DNA of 6,661 nucleotides from Candidatus Bathyarchaeota archaeon. GTDB taxonomy: Archaea; Thermoproteota; Bathyarchaeia; Bathyarchaeales; UBA233. The stretch's first letter is position 1. Each line of letters starts with the position of its first letter. A program made the translations under genes and the position numbers. Of the stretch, positions 1-5,149 are shown piece by piece. The notes under the pieces were generated by a model. That model was given only the letters and a program-made list of their open reading frames with translations. It had not been told where the DNA came from and did no database searches. The stretch is taken from contig QMXC01000068.1 in assembly GCA_003661945.1 (NCBI GenBank), positions 1 through 6,661 on the forward strand, in the 5' to 3' direction.

Positions 1-71
1 CAACAGCAACAGCAGCAGCAATAACCTCCCTCTCAATTGTCAAAAAGGCTTTTAGAAAGGAAAAGCCATGA
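1..71 (+). CDS. C-terminal end of a probable membrane protein (partial, 5' end outside window)
   Basis: The third reading frame is open from the window edge to a TGA at 69-71 and gives about 22 residues: a small, hydrophobic Ala/Thr/Ile stretch followed by a basic tail, VKKAFRKEKP. That is the usual look of a last membrane helix with a positively charged cytoplasmic end. The TGA overlaps the ATG of the next gene in an ATGA arrangement, which is strong evidence that the frame is real and that the two genes are translationally coupled. The other two frames stop sooner (TAA at 22-24 and TAG at 53-55). No family can be named from so short a tail. By position it is the upstream member of the envelope operon that continues to 1274. 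Confidence 0.6.
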   Translation, partial: TATAAAITSLSIVKKAFRKEKP

Positions 72-850
72 AAACCGCACTTCGAATGGTGGGAATAGCA
101 ACCACAATCATATGGCTTATGCTAGCCCTTTTCATAGTCACCGCAGTATATTCCGCTACGTTACTGGAAATCAACTTTGAAGAGCCACGGTTCTATGTTT
201 CAGAGGACAACGTGCCCACTATTGCTTTCATCATAGAAATCAACAACAGAGGATACTATACATTGGAAGATTTCACGTTAGAAACAGAAATCCTATACCA
301 GAACACCACTCAAATTTCCAGTAAAAAAACCTATGTGGCAGCCATCCCAGCTGGAGAGCAAACGTTAATTACTCACAGCCTTGCCTTCCACATTGACCAT
401 CTTCTTCTGAACGCGTCGGAACTTCTGTTTGAAGACGCCAACTTCACGGTGGTAAACCGGGTGAAACTGAACTTCACAAGCTTGCTTCCGATAATGGTTT
501 CTGCAAACAACAGTTTTCCATGGGGCGCGCCTTTGTATAACTTCACGGTCGGCGAAGTAGCCTTTGAGCCTTACAATAGCACTCACTCCAAAGTATCCTT
601 TCCAATAAGCTTTCAAAACCACGCTTTTTTCAATTTAACTGGAACTCTAAACGTCAAGGTTTTCGATGAAAGGAACAACCCGATAAGCGAGTCTGAACTA
701 CCCGTCAATGTTTTTTCACGGTCGGATTATTTTAACAAGCTTGAATTTTACGTCGAAAACGTGGAATCTGTGAATGTGGAGCGTGTAGAGCTGGTGTTCA
801 CGTCTGACTTGTTTACGTTTGGTCCTTGGGTGGTGCCTCTTGAAAAGTAG
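68..850 (+). CDS. Membrane-anchored surface protein with two tandem beta domains (WHy/LEA14-like by appearance)
   Basis: The protein has 260 residues and starts at an ATG preceded by AGGAAA. Residues 9-29 form one hydrophobic helix after a short basic N-terminus, so the chain is probably anchored there with the rest outside the cell. The exterior part shows two similar halves, about 33-137 and 155-257. Each has alternating hydrophobic strands, an 'I-x-F/I-x-N' strand followed by a short Leu/Phe turn, and a closing V-x-L-x-F strand. This resembles the WHy/LEA14 fold seen in archaeal membrane proteins, but that assignment rests on pattern only. Eight N-X-S/T sequons (N79, N115, N125, N135, N147, N158, N170, N189) are spread over both halves and suggest heavy N-glycosylation, which supports an extracellular location. 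There is no catalytic motif and no cysteine. It overlaps its upstream neighbour by 4 bp and the next gene by about 11 bp, so it is an operon member. Confidence 0.75.
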   Translation: MKTALRMVGIATTIIWLMLALFIVTAVYSATLLEINFEEPRFYVSEDNVPTIAFIIEINNRGYYTLEDFTLETEILYQNTTQISSKKTYVAAIPAGEQTLITHSLAFHIDHLLLNASELLFEDANFTVVNRVKLNFTSLLPIMVSANNSFPWGAPLYNFTVGEVAFEPYNSTHSKVSFPISFQNHAFFNLTGTLNVKVFDERNNPISESELPVNVFSRSDYFNKLEFYVENVESVNVERVELVFTSDLFTFGPWVVPLEK

Positions 851-1274
851 ACGGCTGGCTTGGAACGCTGTGAAAGCTCTAGTGAAAGGTGTTGTAGGAG
901 TTCTAGTTCTGGTGGCTATTTCGAAGTTTACAGCTCCTTTCAGCGAAGTCCTACCCAATTACGGTTTAACTTTTAACTTCTTCGCCATATTCTTTATTCT
1001 TCTCATGGTTGCTAGCGAATTGTTCTCCGGCACAATAGTCTGCCACGTGCTTAACATAGCTGGCTCTTTGCTTATGATGGGTTATTTCCTTTACGCTTTC
1101 AGCTCTAGCGTAATCGTGATAAACATGGAAAATATGGCGTTTATGGTTGATCTCCGGATTATTTTTTCGATAGCGGTGATGCTTAGCCTCGTGGGTTTTG
1201 CGAAGGCGCTTTTAGGGCTTGTAGGGTATTTGGCTGAAAACGTGAAAATGGAAGGCAAAACGTTGAAAGCTTAG
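840..1274 (+). CDS. Small multi-pass membrane protein, unknown function
   Basis: The reading frame encodes about 144 residues if it starts at the TTG at 840, which is preceded by a GGTG-containing stretch at 829-834. An in-frame TTG at 819 and a GTG at 870 are alternatives, so the start is uncertain. From 840 the protein begins MKSRR and then has about four hydrophobic segments: 16-29, 42-58, 64-88 and 105-130. It ends with a polar tail, ENVKMEGKTLKA. No family is recognised and no polar catalytic cluster is visible. The start lies inside the end of the preceding surface protein gene, an arrangement typical of coupled translation, so the two may form a complex in the cytoplasmic membrane. Its TAG stop interlocks with the TAA of the convergent uS11 gene in the sequence TTAG. 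Confidence 0.7.
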   Translation: MKSRRLAWNAVKALVKGVVGVLVLVAISKFTAPFSEVLPNYGLTFNFFAIFFILLMVASELFSGTIVCHVLNIAGSLLMMGYFLYAFSSSVIVINMENMAFMVDLRIIFSIAVMLSLVGFAKALLGLVGYLAENVKMEGKTLKA

Positions 1275-1669
1275 ACTCTTCGCCCTCTTCTTCCGCCTTT
1301 TCGACGGGTTCCGTCGTGAGGTACAGGCGTAACTTCCTCTATTCTGCCAATTCGGAACCCTGCCCTAGCTAGGGCACGTATGGCTGCTTGGGCTCCTGGA
1401 CCCGGGGTTCTTGCTCCCGAGCCTCCTGGGGCGCGTACTTTTATGTGTATGGCTGTTATGCCTTTGTCTTTTGCTATGGTTGCTGCTGCCAAGGCGGCTC
1501 TCATCGCCGCATAGGGCGAAGATTCCATTCTGTCGGCTTTTACAAACATTCCGCCGGAGGTTCGGGCTATGGTTTCGGCTCCCGAGATGTCAGTTATGTG
1601 CACTATGGTGTTGTTGTAGGAGCTGTAGATGTGGGCTACTCCCCACTTTTCCTTCTTTGTGCTGCTCAT
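1271..1669 (-). CDS. rps11: Small ribosomal subunit protein uS11 (archaeal S11)
   Basis: The protein has 132 residues, the normal size for archaeal uS11, a 30S platform protein that contacts 16S rRNA near helix 45 and the E site. The family pattern is clear: a start of WGVAHIYSSYNNTIVHITD, the SGG turn at 38-40, the MESSPYAAMRAALAAA helix (48-63), the G-I-T-A-I-H-I-K-V-R-A-PGGSGARTPGPGAQAAIRAL core from about 70, and the basic C-terminal tail RRKGGRRGRRV. It starts at 1669 in an ATGA overlap with the uS4 stop. GGTGA at 1676-1680 (minus strand) sits 6 bases upstream of the ATG as a Shine-Dalgarno site within the uS4 coding end. It is the last gene of the uS13-uS4-uS11 unit. No rpoD follows; instead a convergent membrane-protein gene overlaps its last four bases. 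Confidence 0.98.
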   Translation of the reverse strand: MSSTKKEKWGVAHIYSSYNNTIVHITDISGAETIARTSGGMFVKADRMESSPYAAMRAALAAATIAKDKGITAIHIKVRAPGGSGARTPGPGAQAAIRALARAGFRIGRIEEVTPVPHDGTRRKGGRRGRRV

Positions 1670-2244
1670 CCGCTTTCACCTTCGCCTTGGGTTTTTGTTT
1701 CAGTCTGCGCCTGTCCCGTGGCAGTCATCATTATTGCCTGTCTTAGTTTATGCTCCGGGTTTGCCAGTGGGCTCTGCGGCGCATAGGTTATTTTGTCTTC
1801 CTCTTCTCGTTTTACTAAGTAGCCTGGGATGGTTACTCTTCGGTTGTTTATGGCTATGTGTCCATGGACTATGAGCTGTCGTGCCTGATATATGGATTTT
1901 GCCAAGCCTTTTCTGAAAACCACGGTTTGCAGCCGCCTTTCGAGTATGTCCTCGACTGTTAGGTCGAGCACGTCGTCGAGCACTGCGGTTTCCGGGAGAA
2001 TTCCAAGCCTATAAAGCTTTGACAGAAGCTGTTTTTCGAGCACTCGTCTTTCTTCTTCGGTTTTTCCCAGCAAAGAACGAGCGATTCCTCGAAAGTTCGA
2101 CACCATAGTCTTGTGCCGCCACAGCTCCCGCTTATTCCTCAGCCCATACTGTCCTAGAAGCTTTAGTTCTTCTTGTAAGATGTCGGCGCGCCACGGGAAT
2201 CGCGGAGTCTCGTATTTCTTCCTTTGTTTTTTCGGGTCTCCCAT
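1666..2244 (-). CDS. rps4: Small ribosomal subunit protein uS4 (archaeal S4)
   Basis: The protein has 192 residues and is the primary 16S rRNA-binding assembly protein of the 30S body. The archaeal N-terminus is seen (MGDPKKQRKKYETPRFPW), then the LGQYGLRNKRELWRHK segment (31-46). The S4 RNA-binding domain lies at about 103-165 and contains ERRLQTVVFRKGLAKSIYQAR, the V-H-G-H-I-A-I-N-N-R-R-V motif and the following PGYLVKREEED. The C-terminal tail after about 165 is polar, Gln/Thr-rich and probably disordered. There is no zinc-binding Cys cluster, as is usual for archaeal S4. The ATG lies one base after the uS13 stop. GAGG within the last uS13 codons, about 8 bases upstream, serves as ribosome binding site. 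The 3' end overlaps uS11 by 4 bp. Confidence 0.98.
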   Translation of the reverse strand: MGDPKKQRKKYETPRFPWRADILQEELKLLGQYGLRNKRELWRHKTMVSNFRGIARSLLGKTEEERRVLEKQLLSKLYRLGILPETAVLDDVLDLTVEDILERRLQTVVFRKGLAKSIYQARQLIVHGHIAINNRRVTIPGYLVKREEEDKITYAPQSPLANPEHKLRQAIMMTATGQAQTETKTQGEGESG

Positions 2245-2245
2245 T

Positions 2246-2698
2246 TTATGGTCCTCGCTTCTTCTTCACTCCAACAGCTTTTCCTATTCTTCCGGTTGTC
2301 CGTGTTCTTTGTCCCCGAACCTTTAGCCCATAAGCATGGCGGTATCCCCGCCAAGACTTCATTGATTTCATTCTTTCAATGTCGGTTTTCACCTTAAAAG
2401 TGAGGTCTGCCCCCGTTAACAGAAGGTTCTTCCCGGTTTCTAGGTCTTTTCTCCGGTTTAAATACCATTCTGGAATGTTGTATTTGTCCGGATTAGCTAT
2501 TATTTCTTCTATTTTCTCTATTTTCTCGTCGGATATGAACCCTATTCTTGTTTCCGGGTTTATTCCGGCCTTTTTGACTATGAGGTGGGCTAGGTTTATT
2601 CCTATGCCTTTTATTTTCGAAAGCGCGTAGGGTGCTTTTAGGGTGCCGTCTACGTCTGTTTCTCTGATTCGTACTATGTGTCGAAACTCCTTTGGCAT
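2246..2698 (-). CDS. rps13: Small ribosomal subunit protein uS13 (archaeal S13)
   Basis: The ATG at 2698 gives a 150-residue protein of the usual archaeal length, a 30S head protein that makes intersubunit bridges and contacts P-site tRNA. Diagnostic stretches are EFRHIVRIRETDVDGT near the start, the helix-hairpin-helix AL-x-KIKGIG at about 25-33, IPEWYLNRRKD (75-85), and the basic C-terminus SWRGYRHAYGLKVRGQRTR then TTGR-x-GKAVGVKKKRGP. The open frame continues 61 codons upstream to 2881, but that part has no family resemblance, runs through the promoter and overlaps the divergent gene, so the shorter start is chosen. A weak GGAAG lies upstream of the ATG. It heads the operon and has a clear BRE/TATA box about 50-60 bases upstream. 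Confidence 0.97.
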   Translation of the reverse strand: MPKEFRHIVRIRETDVDGTLKAPYALSKIKGIGINLAHLIVKKAGINPETRIGFISDEKIEKIEEIIANPDKYNIPEWYLNRRKDLETGKNLLLTGADLTFKVKTDIERMKSMKSWRGYRHAYGLKVRGQRTRTTGRIGKAVGVKKKRGP

Positions 2699-2748
2699 GT
2701 TCTTTCTTCCGTTTCTGCGTAAACCTACTACGGAAATAACGCGTATTT

Positions 2749-2760
2749 TATTTAAACTTT
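2749..2760 (-). promoter_or_regulatory. BRE/TATA promoter of the uS13-uS4-uS11 operon
   Basis: On the minus strand the sequence reads GAAAG (BRE-like purines) immediately followed by TTTAAATA, a near-ideal archaeal TATA box. The expected transcription start about 25 bases downstream falls near 2726, which would leave a leader of roughly 28 bases before the uS13 ATG at 2698. The box sits in the short gap between two divergent genes, so it may also influence the opposite strand. Confidence 0.7.
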
Positions 2761-2800
2761 CCTTCAATACCTCTAGAAATAGAAGCAGGTGTACGTTGCT

Positions 2801-3142
2801 ATGAGCGGAACTGAGCTGGAAGACGCTGTTGCAGAGGCTTTCCGGAAAAAGGGATACATAGTTTTTGTCCGCAAAAACCACTGCGACGTTCTAGCTGTTA
2901 AGCCGGACATGACGCTAGCGTATCTTATTGAATGCAAAGACTACGCATTATCGCGGAAACAGCAGTTTCTAGCTGTACGCGAATTACACCGCAACTACAC
3001 TCACGCGCTGGAGCTCCTAATCAAGCACCGTCTTTTCCCCGACAAAATACTGAAGGTTCTCGTCGCCAAAGGATTCGCCTACCGCTCTCGCGGAATACTA
3101 CAATACACGCCGAAAGCCTTCATCAAGCATGTCACTTCATAA
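2801..3142 (+). CDS. Small stand-alone PD-(D/E)XK nuclease-like protein
   Basis: The protein has 113 residues from the ATG at 2801, with GGTG at 2788-2791 nine bases upstream. A GTG at 2789 would add four residues but overlaps that ribosome binding site. The residue layout matches a restriction-endonuclease-like fold: an acidic first helix (GTELEDAVAEAFRKKGY, with E5 or E7 as candidate catalytic residue), then HCDVLAV with D29, then the LIECKDY strand with E44-C-K46, and a following helix containing Q54-Q55. This gives the E...D...ExK set that would bind Mg2+ for phosphodiester cleavage. Known relatives include Mrr-like nucleases and archaeal Holliday junction resolvases; it is too short and divergent to assign to either. 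No methylase or helicase lies beside it. It is divergent from the ribosomal operon and its last six bases overlap the convergent acetyltransferase gene. Cellular role unknown. Confidence 0.8.
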   Translation: MSGTELEDAVAEAFRKKGYIVFVRKNHCDVLAVKPDMTLAYLIECKDYALSRKQQFLAVRELHRNYTHALELLIKHRLFPDKILKVLVAKGFAYRSRGILQYTPKAFIKHVTS

Positions 3143-4015
3143 CTCTTTCTCGTAAACTATTTCCACTCCTTCTGGAGCCTCAAACCCGACTTCTTTCATA
3201 GTTGACACTAATGATTCATCGTTACAAGCGAAACCGTAAACCTTCCTAGTTCCCGCTTCGAAGCAACGCGTCAACAGGAAGCTGAGCATATCAATTATAG
3301 CTTCTCTGCTTCCGTCAACATAGCACGTTTGAAGAGTGTTTTCCTGCCACATTCTAGCTGTGGAATCGTCAATCAAAATCAAGCCCTGTATCTGCGCATC
3401 TCCTTCGTAGACTATAGCTTTTTTCTCACGTAGAAAACGTTCTAAATCTTCCCTTGTTAGCGAATACCATCGAAAAAGTATGGTGTATAAGCCCGCTGAC
3501 CTTTGGAAGATGTTCGATTCTTGCAGAAACTTCCATAACGCGTTCAGGTCTTCTGCTCTGCCCCATCTAGACTTCAAACTATCAAGACGCCGAATCTTTT
3601 CGGTTTTCATTTCTACGAATTCGGCGATTGGGGTGAACCCGAGTTTTTGAAGCACTATTCGTGCGGCTTTGTTGTCCGAGGACGTTACGAGCCTAGCTTT
3701 GACCGCGCCGTTACGCTTCGCGTACTTCATGCACTCCTTCGCGATGGCTGTAGCTATTCCTTTGCGTCTATGCTCCGGCGCTGTTCTCGCCGCGCTTAGC
3801 CAAGCCTCTTTTTTGCGCTTGTCCACCCGCACATGGGACATTCCTACGGGTACGCTACTTATAGTGGCTACGAAGATTTTTCCATCTGTTTCCTTCATCC
3901 ACTTGTCCCAGAACTGTGGAATGTAGTCGCCCCAGCTCCAGGTTTTCTCGCAGAACTTGAATACGGCTTCGCGGTCGCTGTTTCGGGCTGGTCTGACAAC
4001 GATTTCTTCCTTCAT
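3137..4015 (-). CDS. GNAT-family N-acetyltransferase, two-domain
   Basis: The protein has 292 residues, about twice the length of a single GNAT domain. The N-terminal half (4-140) carries the acetyl-CoA-binding motif A as R83-R84-K85-G86-I87-A88 after the strand EAWLSAARTAPEH, then the helix IATAIAKECMKYAKR and the characteristic SSDNKAARIVLQKLGF segment (112-127). This half should transfer an acetyl group from acetyl-CoA to an amine; the substrate cannot be told. The C-terminal half (150-292) repeats the fold in degenerate form. It has VYEGDAQIQGLILID as beta strands, then a helix from about 235, and NDESLVSTMKEVGF (265-278), which parallels NKAARIVLQKLGF, but no R/Q-x-x-G-x-G/A motif. The ATG at 4015 has no good Shine-Dalgarno site, and a TATA box at 4047-4054 implies a very short leader. 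Confidence 0.88.
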   Translation of the reverse strand: MKEEIVVRPARNSDREAVFKFCEKTWSWGDYIPQFWDKWMKETDGKIFVATISSVPVGMSHVRVDKRKKEAWLSAARTAPEHRRKGIATAIAKECMKYAKRNGAVKARLVTSSDNKAARIVLQKLGFTPIAEFVEMKTEKIRRLDSLKSRWGRAEDLNALWKFLQESNIFQRSAGLYTILFRWYSLTREDLERFLREKKAIVYEGDAQIQGLILIDDSTARMWQENTLQTCYVDGSREAIIDMLSFLLTRCFEAGTRKVYGFACNDESLVSTMKEVGFEAPEGVEIVYEKEL

Positions 4016-4046
4016 TCGGGTTCCCGTTTATAGTCAGGGTTGTTCG

Positions 4047-4057
4047 GTTTAAATTTC
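4047..4057 (-). promoter_or_regulatory. Probable TATA/BRE promoter of the GNAT gene
   Basis: Read on the minus strand, GAAATTTAAAC forms a purine BRE-like element plus a TATA-like box. A start 24-27 bases downstream would fall near 4024-4027, only about 9-12 bases before the ATG at 4015. This fits the lack of a recognisable ribosome binding site, so the mRNA may be nearly leaderless. Confidence 0.5.
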
Positions 4058-4085
4058 AGTATTATTTCATGAATCGTAATATAGG

Positions 4086-4113
4086 TTAAATTTTAAAAGG
4101 TGAAAGGTATATT
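4086..4113 (+). promoter_or_regulatory. AT-rich promoter region of the winged-helix gene
   Basis: Two candidate TATA elements lie here on the + strand: TTAAATTTTAAAA (4086-4098), and GAAAG followed by GTATATTC shortly after. The first would place the transcript start near 4118-4122 and keep the GGTG ribosome binding site at 4135-4138 in the mRNA. The second would start close to 4136 and remove it. The first is therefore preferred. The stretch 4016-4145 otherwise holds only the divergent GNAT promoter. Confidence 0.45.
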
Positions 4114-4145
4114 CAGAAATAAGAATTTAGAGTTGGTGTATAAGA

Positions 4146-4478
4146 TTGGCGAGAGGAGAAGAGGAGAAGGTTAAACGCATTCTAACAGACCCGAGGCTTT
4201 CAGCAATCAAAGCCATGCTCGAGAAAGACCACGCGATAGACTGCCTTTTCTTGCTATACATGGGCAGGGGCAAGTGGAAGGAAGCTAAAGAGTTTATGCG
4301 TGAAAACGGGCTTACCCTAAGCGACGGCACTTTCCGCGCTAGGATGATGGAAATCGAACGGCTAGGCTTCGCCGAGGCAAAGCGCATTGACCCGTTGAAG
4401 AGGTATTACGTGAAGACGAAGTCCGGTGAGAAGCTGGCTCGATTGTTGTTGGAGCTTTTCGACCGCTTAGAGTAACAG
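4146..4478 (+). CDS. Small winged-helix DNA-binding protein (putative transcription regulator)
   Basis: About 109-110 residues are encoded from a TTG start at 4146. TTG is chosen because GGTG at 4135-4138 lies seven bases upstream, an in-frame TAG at 4128-4130 closes the frame, and the next Met is 24 residues in and would remove a helix. Residues 12-40 form helices with the hydrophobic core of a helix-turn-helix fold. KEAKEFMRENG-LTLSDGTFRARMMEIERLG (45-74) looks like the turn and recognition helix. RIDPLKRYYVKTKSGEKLARLL (80-101) looks like a beta wing followed by a C-terminal helix. This is the typical layout of archaeal winged-helix regulators that dimerise through the last helix. There is no ligand domain. 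It precedes the pilin gene on the same strand but is separated from it by a T-rich stretch, so co-transcription is doubtful. The stop lies in the TAA just after the final Glu codon, at about 4473-4478. Confidence 0.75.
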
Positions 4479-4522
4479 CTTTTGTTCAACAGTTTAGCTG
4501 GTGTACTTTTCGGGTGCATTAG

Positions 4523-4560
4523 TGTTTCTTAGGTTTTTGTTGTTTTTGTATTGTTGTTGT
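4523..4560 (+). terminator. T-rich probable transcription terminator
   Basis: Downstream of the winged-helix gene the + strand has repeated T runs (GTTTCTTAGG, then TTTTTGTTGTTTTTG, then TTGTTGTTG). Archaeal RNA polymerase stops at such U-rich stretches without needing a strong hairpin. Together with the separate TATA box at 4593-4601 this suggests that the winged-helix gene and the pilin gene are separate units. The remainder of the 4479-4654 gap shows nothing else beyond that promoter. Confidence 0.5.
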
Positions 4561-4592
4561 GCAAAGCGTTAATCTAGTGTCTTAAGTCGTAA

Positions 4593-4601
4593 GATTTAAA
4601 T
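4593..4601 (+). promoter_or_regulatory. TATA box of the pilin gene
   Basis: GATTTAAAT on the + strand is a good archaeal TATA element. A start about 25 bases further would fall near 4623, giving a leader of about 32 bases to the ATG at 4655 that includes the strong GGAGG at 4638-4642. The same start would place the GTG at 4625 almost at the 5' end, which is why a leaderless alternative cannot be excluded. Confidence 0.6.
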
Positions 4602-4654
4602 CCAAAAGATGTGTTTACTATCACGTGAACCCCAAAAGGAGGGATAAAAAGAAA

Positions 4655-5065
4655 ATGAAACTGTTCAAAAACAAGAAAGCCCTAAGCCCCGTCGTCGCAT
4701 CAATCATACTCATCGCCGTAACCGTCGCCGTATCAATCGCCGTAGCCGCATGGATGGGAGCACTAACATTCACATTCATGGGCACAGAAGAAATAAAAAT
4801 CACAGACTTAGACTTTGTTTCAGGAACCACTGAATACATTAACGTTACAGTCAAGAACACAGGAACAAATCCCGTAACTATAAATGAAGCATGGGTTAAC
4901 GGCGTAAAACAGACAATTTCACCCTCGTCATTTACAGTACCAGCTAACGGAGTGCATTATCTAGCGATACAATACAACTGGGACTCTGGTAACACTTACG
5001 AGGTTAAGCTAGTGAGCTCTTCTGGAAACGCTTTCTACAGAACCGAAACTGCTCCATCTTCGTAG
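4655..5065 (+). CDS. Archaeal type IV pilin-like protein (class III signal peptide)
   Basis: The protein has 136 residues from the ATG at 4655, preceded by GGAGG at 4638-4642; a GTG at 4625 would add ten mostly basic residues. The N-terminus MKLFKNKKA-LSPVVASIILI is a class III signal peptide: a short basic leader, a predicted prepilin peptidase (PibD/EppA-type) cut between A9 and L10, the SPVVA signature, and a hydrophobic helix to about residue 33 that packs in the filament core. Residues 45-136 are a compact beta domain with INVTVKNTGTNPVTINEAWVNG (62-83), a pattern common in archaeal pilins of the SPVVA type, and have three Asn-X-Ser/Thr sites (N63-V-T, N68-T-G is not one, N76 not one) of which only N63 is clear. 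It should be exported and assembled into a surface filament or stay membrane-bound. No assembly ATPase or platform gene is in the window. Confidence 0.9.
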   Translation: MKLFKNKKALSPVVASIILIAVTVAVSIAVAAWMGALTFTFMGTEEIKITDLDFVSGTTEYINVTVKNTGTNPVTINEAWVNGVKQTISPSSFTVPANGVHYLAIQYNWDSGNTYEVKLVSSSGNAFYRTETAPSS

Positions 5066-5133
5066 GTTTGTTGAGATTGGGGGTAGGGTGGGCGAAGTCT
5101 CCGTCAAACCAAAACCCTTTCTTTATTCCCCTC
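5065..5133 (+). other. G-rich then pyrimidine-rich spacer with complementary runs
   Basis: The 84-base gap between the pilin stop and the next gene contains three G runs (5079-5083, 5086-5088, 5090-5092) followed by C runs at 5115-5117 and 5128-5131 in nested order. It also contains GGTTTG at 5065-5070 complementary to CAAACC at 5105-5110. The RNA could fold in alternative ways just before the GGAGGTG at 5135-5141. The pyrimidine tract at 5115-5133 could also act as a terminator or processing site for the pilin transcript. No convincing separate TATA box is seen for the downstream genes. Confidence 0.35.
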
Positions 5134-5134
5134 T

Positions 5135-5141
5135 GGAGGTG
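5135..5141 (+). promoter_or_regulatory. Full-length Shine-Dalgarno site of the coiled-coil gene
   Basis: GGAGGTG matches the anti-Shine-Dalgarno end of 16S rRNA over seven bases and lies eight bases before the ATG at 5150. It is the strongest ribosome binding site in the window and fixes that start. Confidence 0.85.
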
Positions 5142-5149
5142 CAAACAAA

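Noticed and set aside
1..21. CAG/CAA trinucleotide run, possible polyglutamine or simple repeat
   Set aside because: The Gln frame stops at 22-24. The frame that reaches the ATGA overlap reads it as small Ala/Thr residues of a membrane helix, so it is ordinary coding sequence.
1388..1874. Three overlapping + strand open frames, rich in Cys, Leu and Gly
   Set aside because: They lie opposite uS11 and uS4, whose identity is certain. Their composition is what the complement of basic ribosomal genes gives, and none has a ribosome binding site or family resemblance.
2503..2527. Short direct repeat of TCTATTTTC units
   Set aside because: It lies inside uS13 and encodes the K-I-E-K-I-E-E helix on the minus strand, so protein sequence explains it.
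2699..2881. 61-codon N-terminal extension of uS13
   Set aside because: It has no similarity to the uS13 family, crosses the promoter and overlaps the divergent nuclease-like gene. The ATG at 2698 gives the standard archaeal length.
4017..4026. CGGGTTCCCG inverted repeat before the GNAT start
   Set aside because: A four-base stem with a two-base loop is too small to call an operator or hairpin without more copies or conservation.
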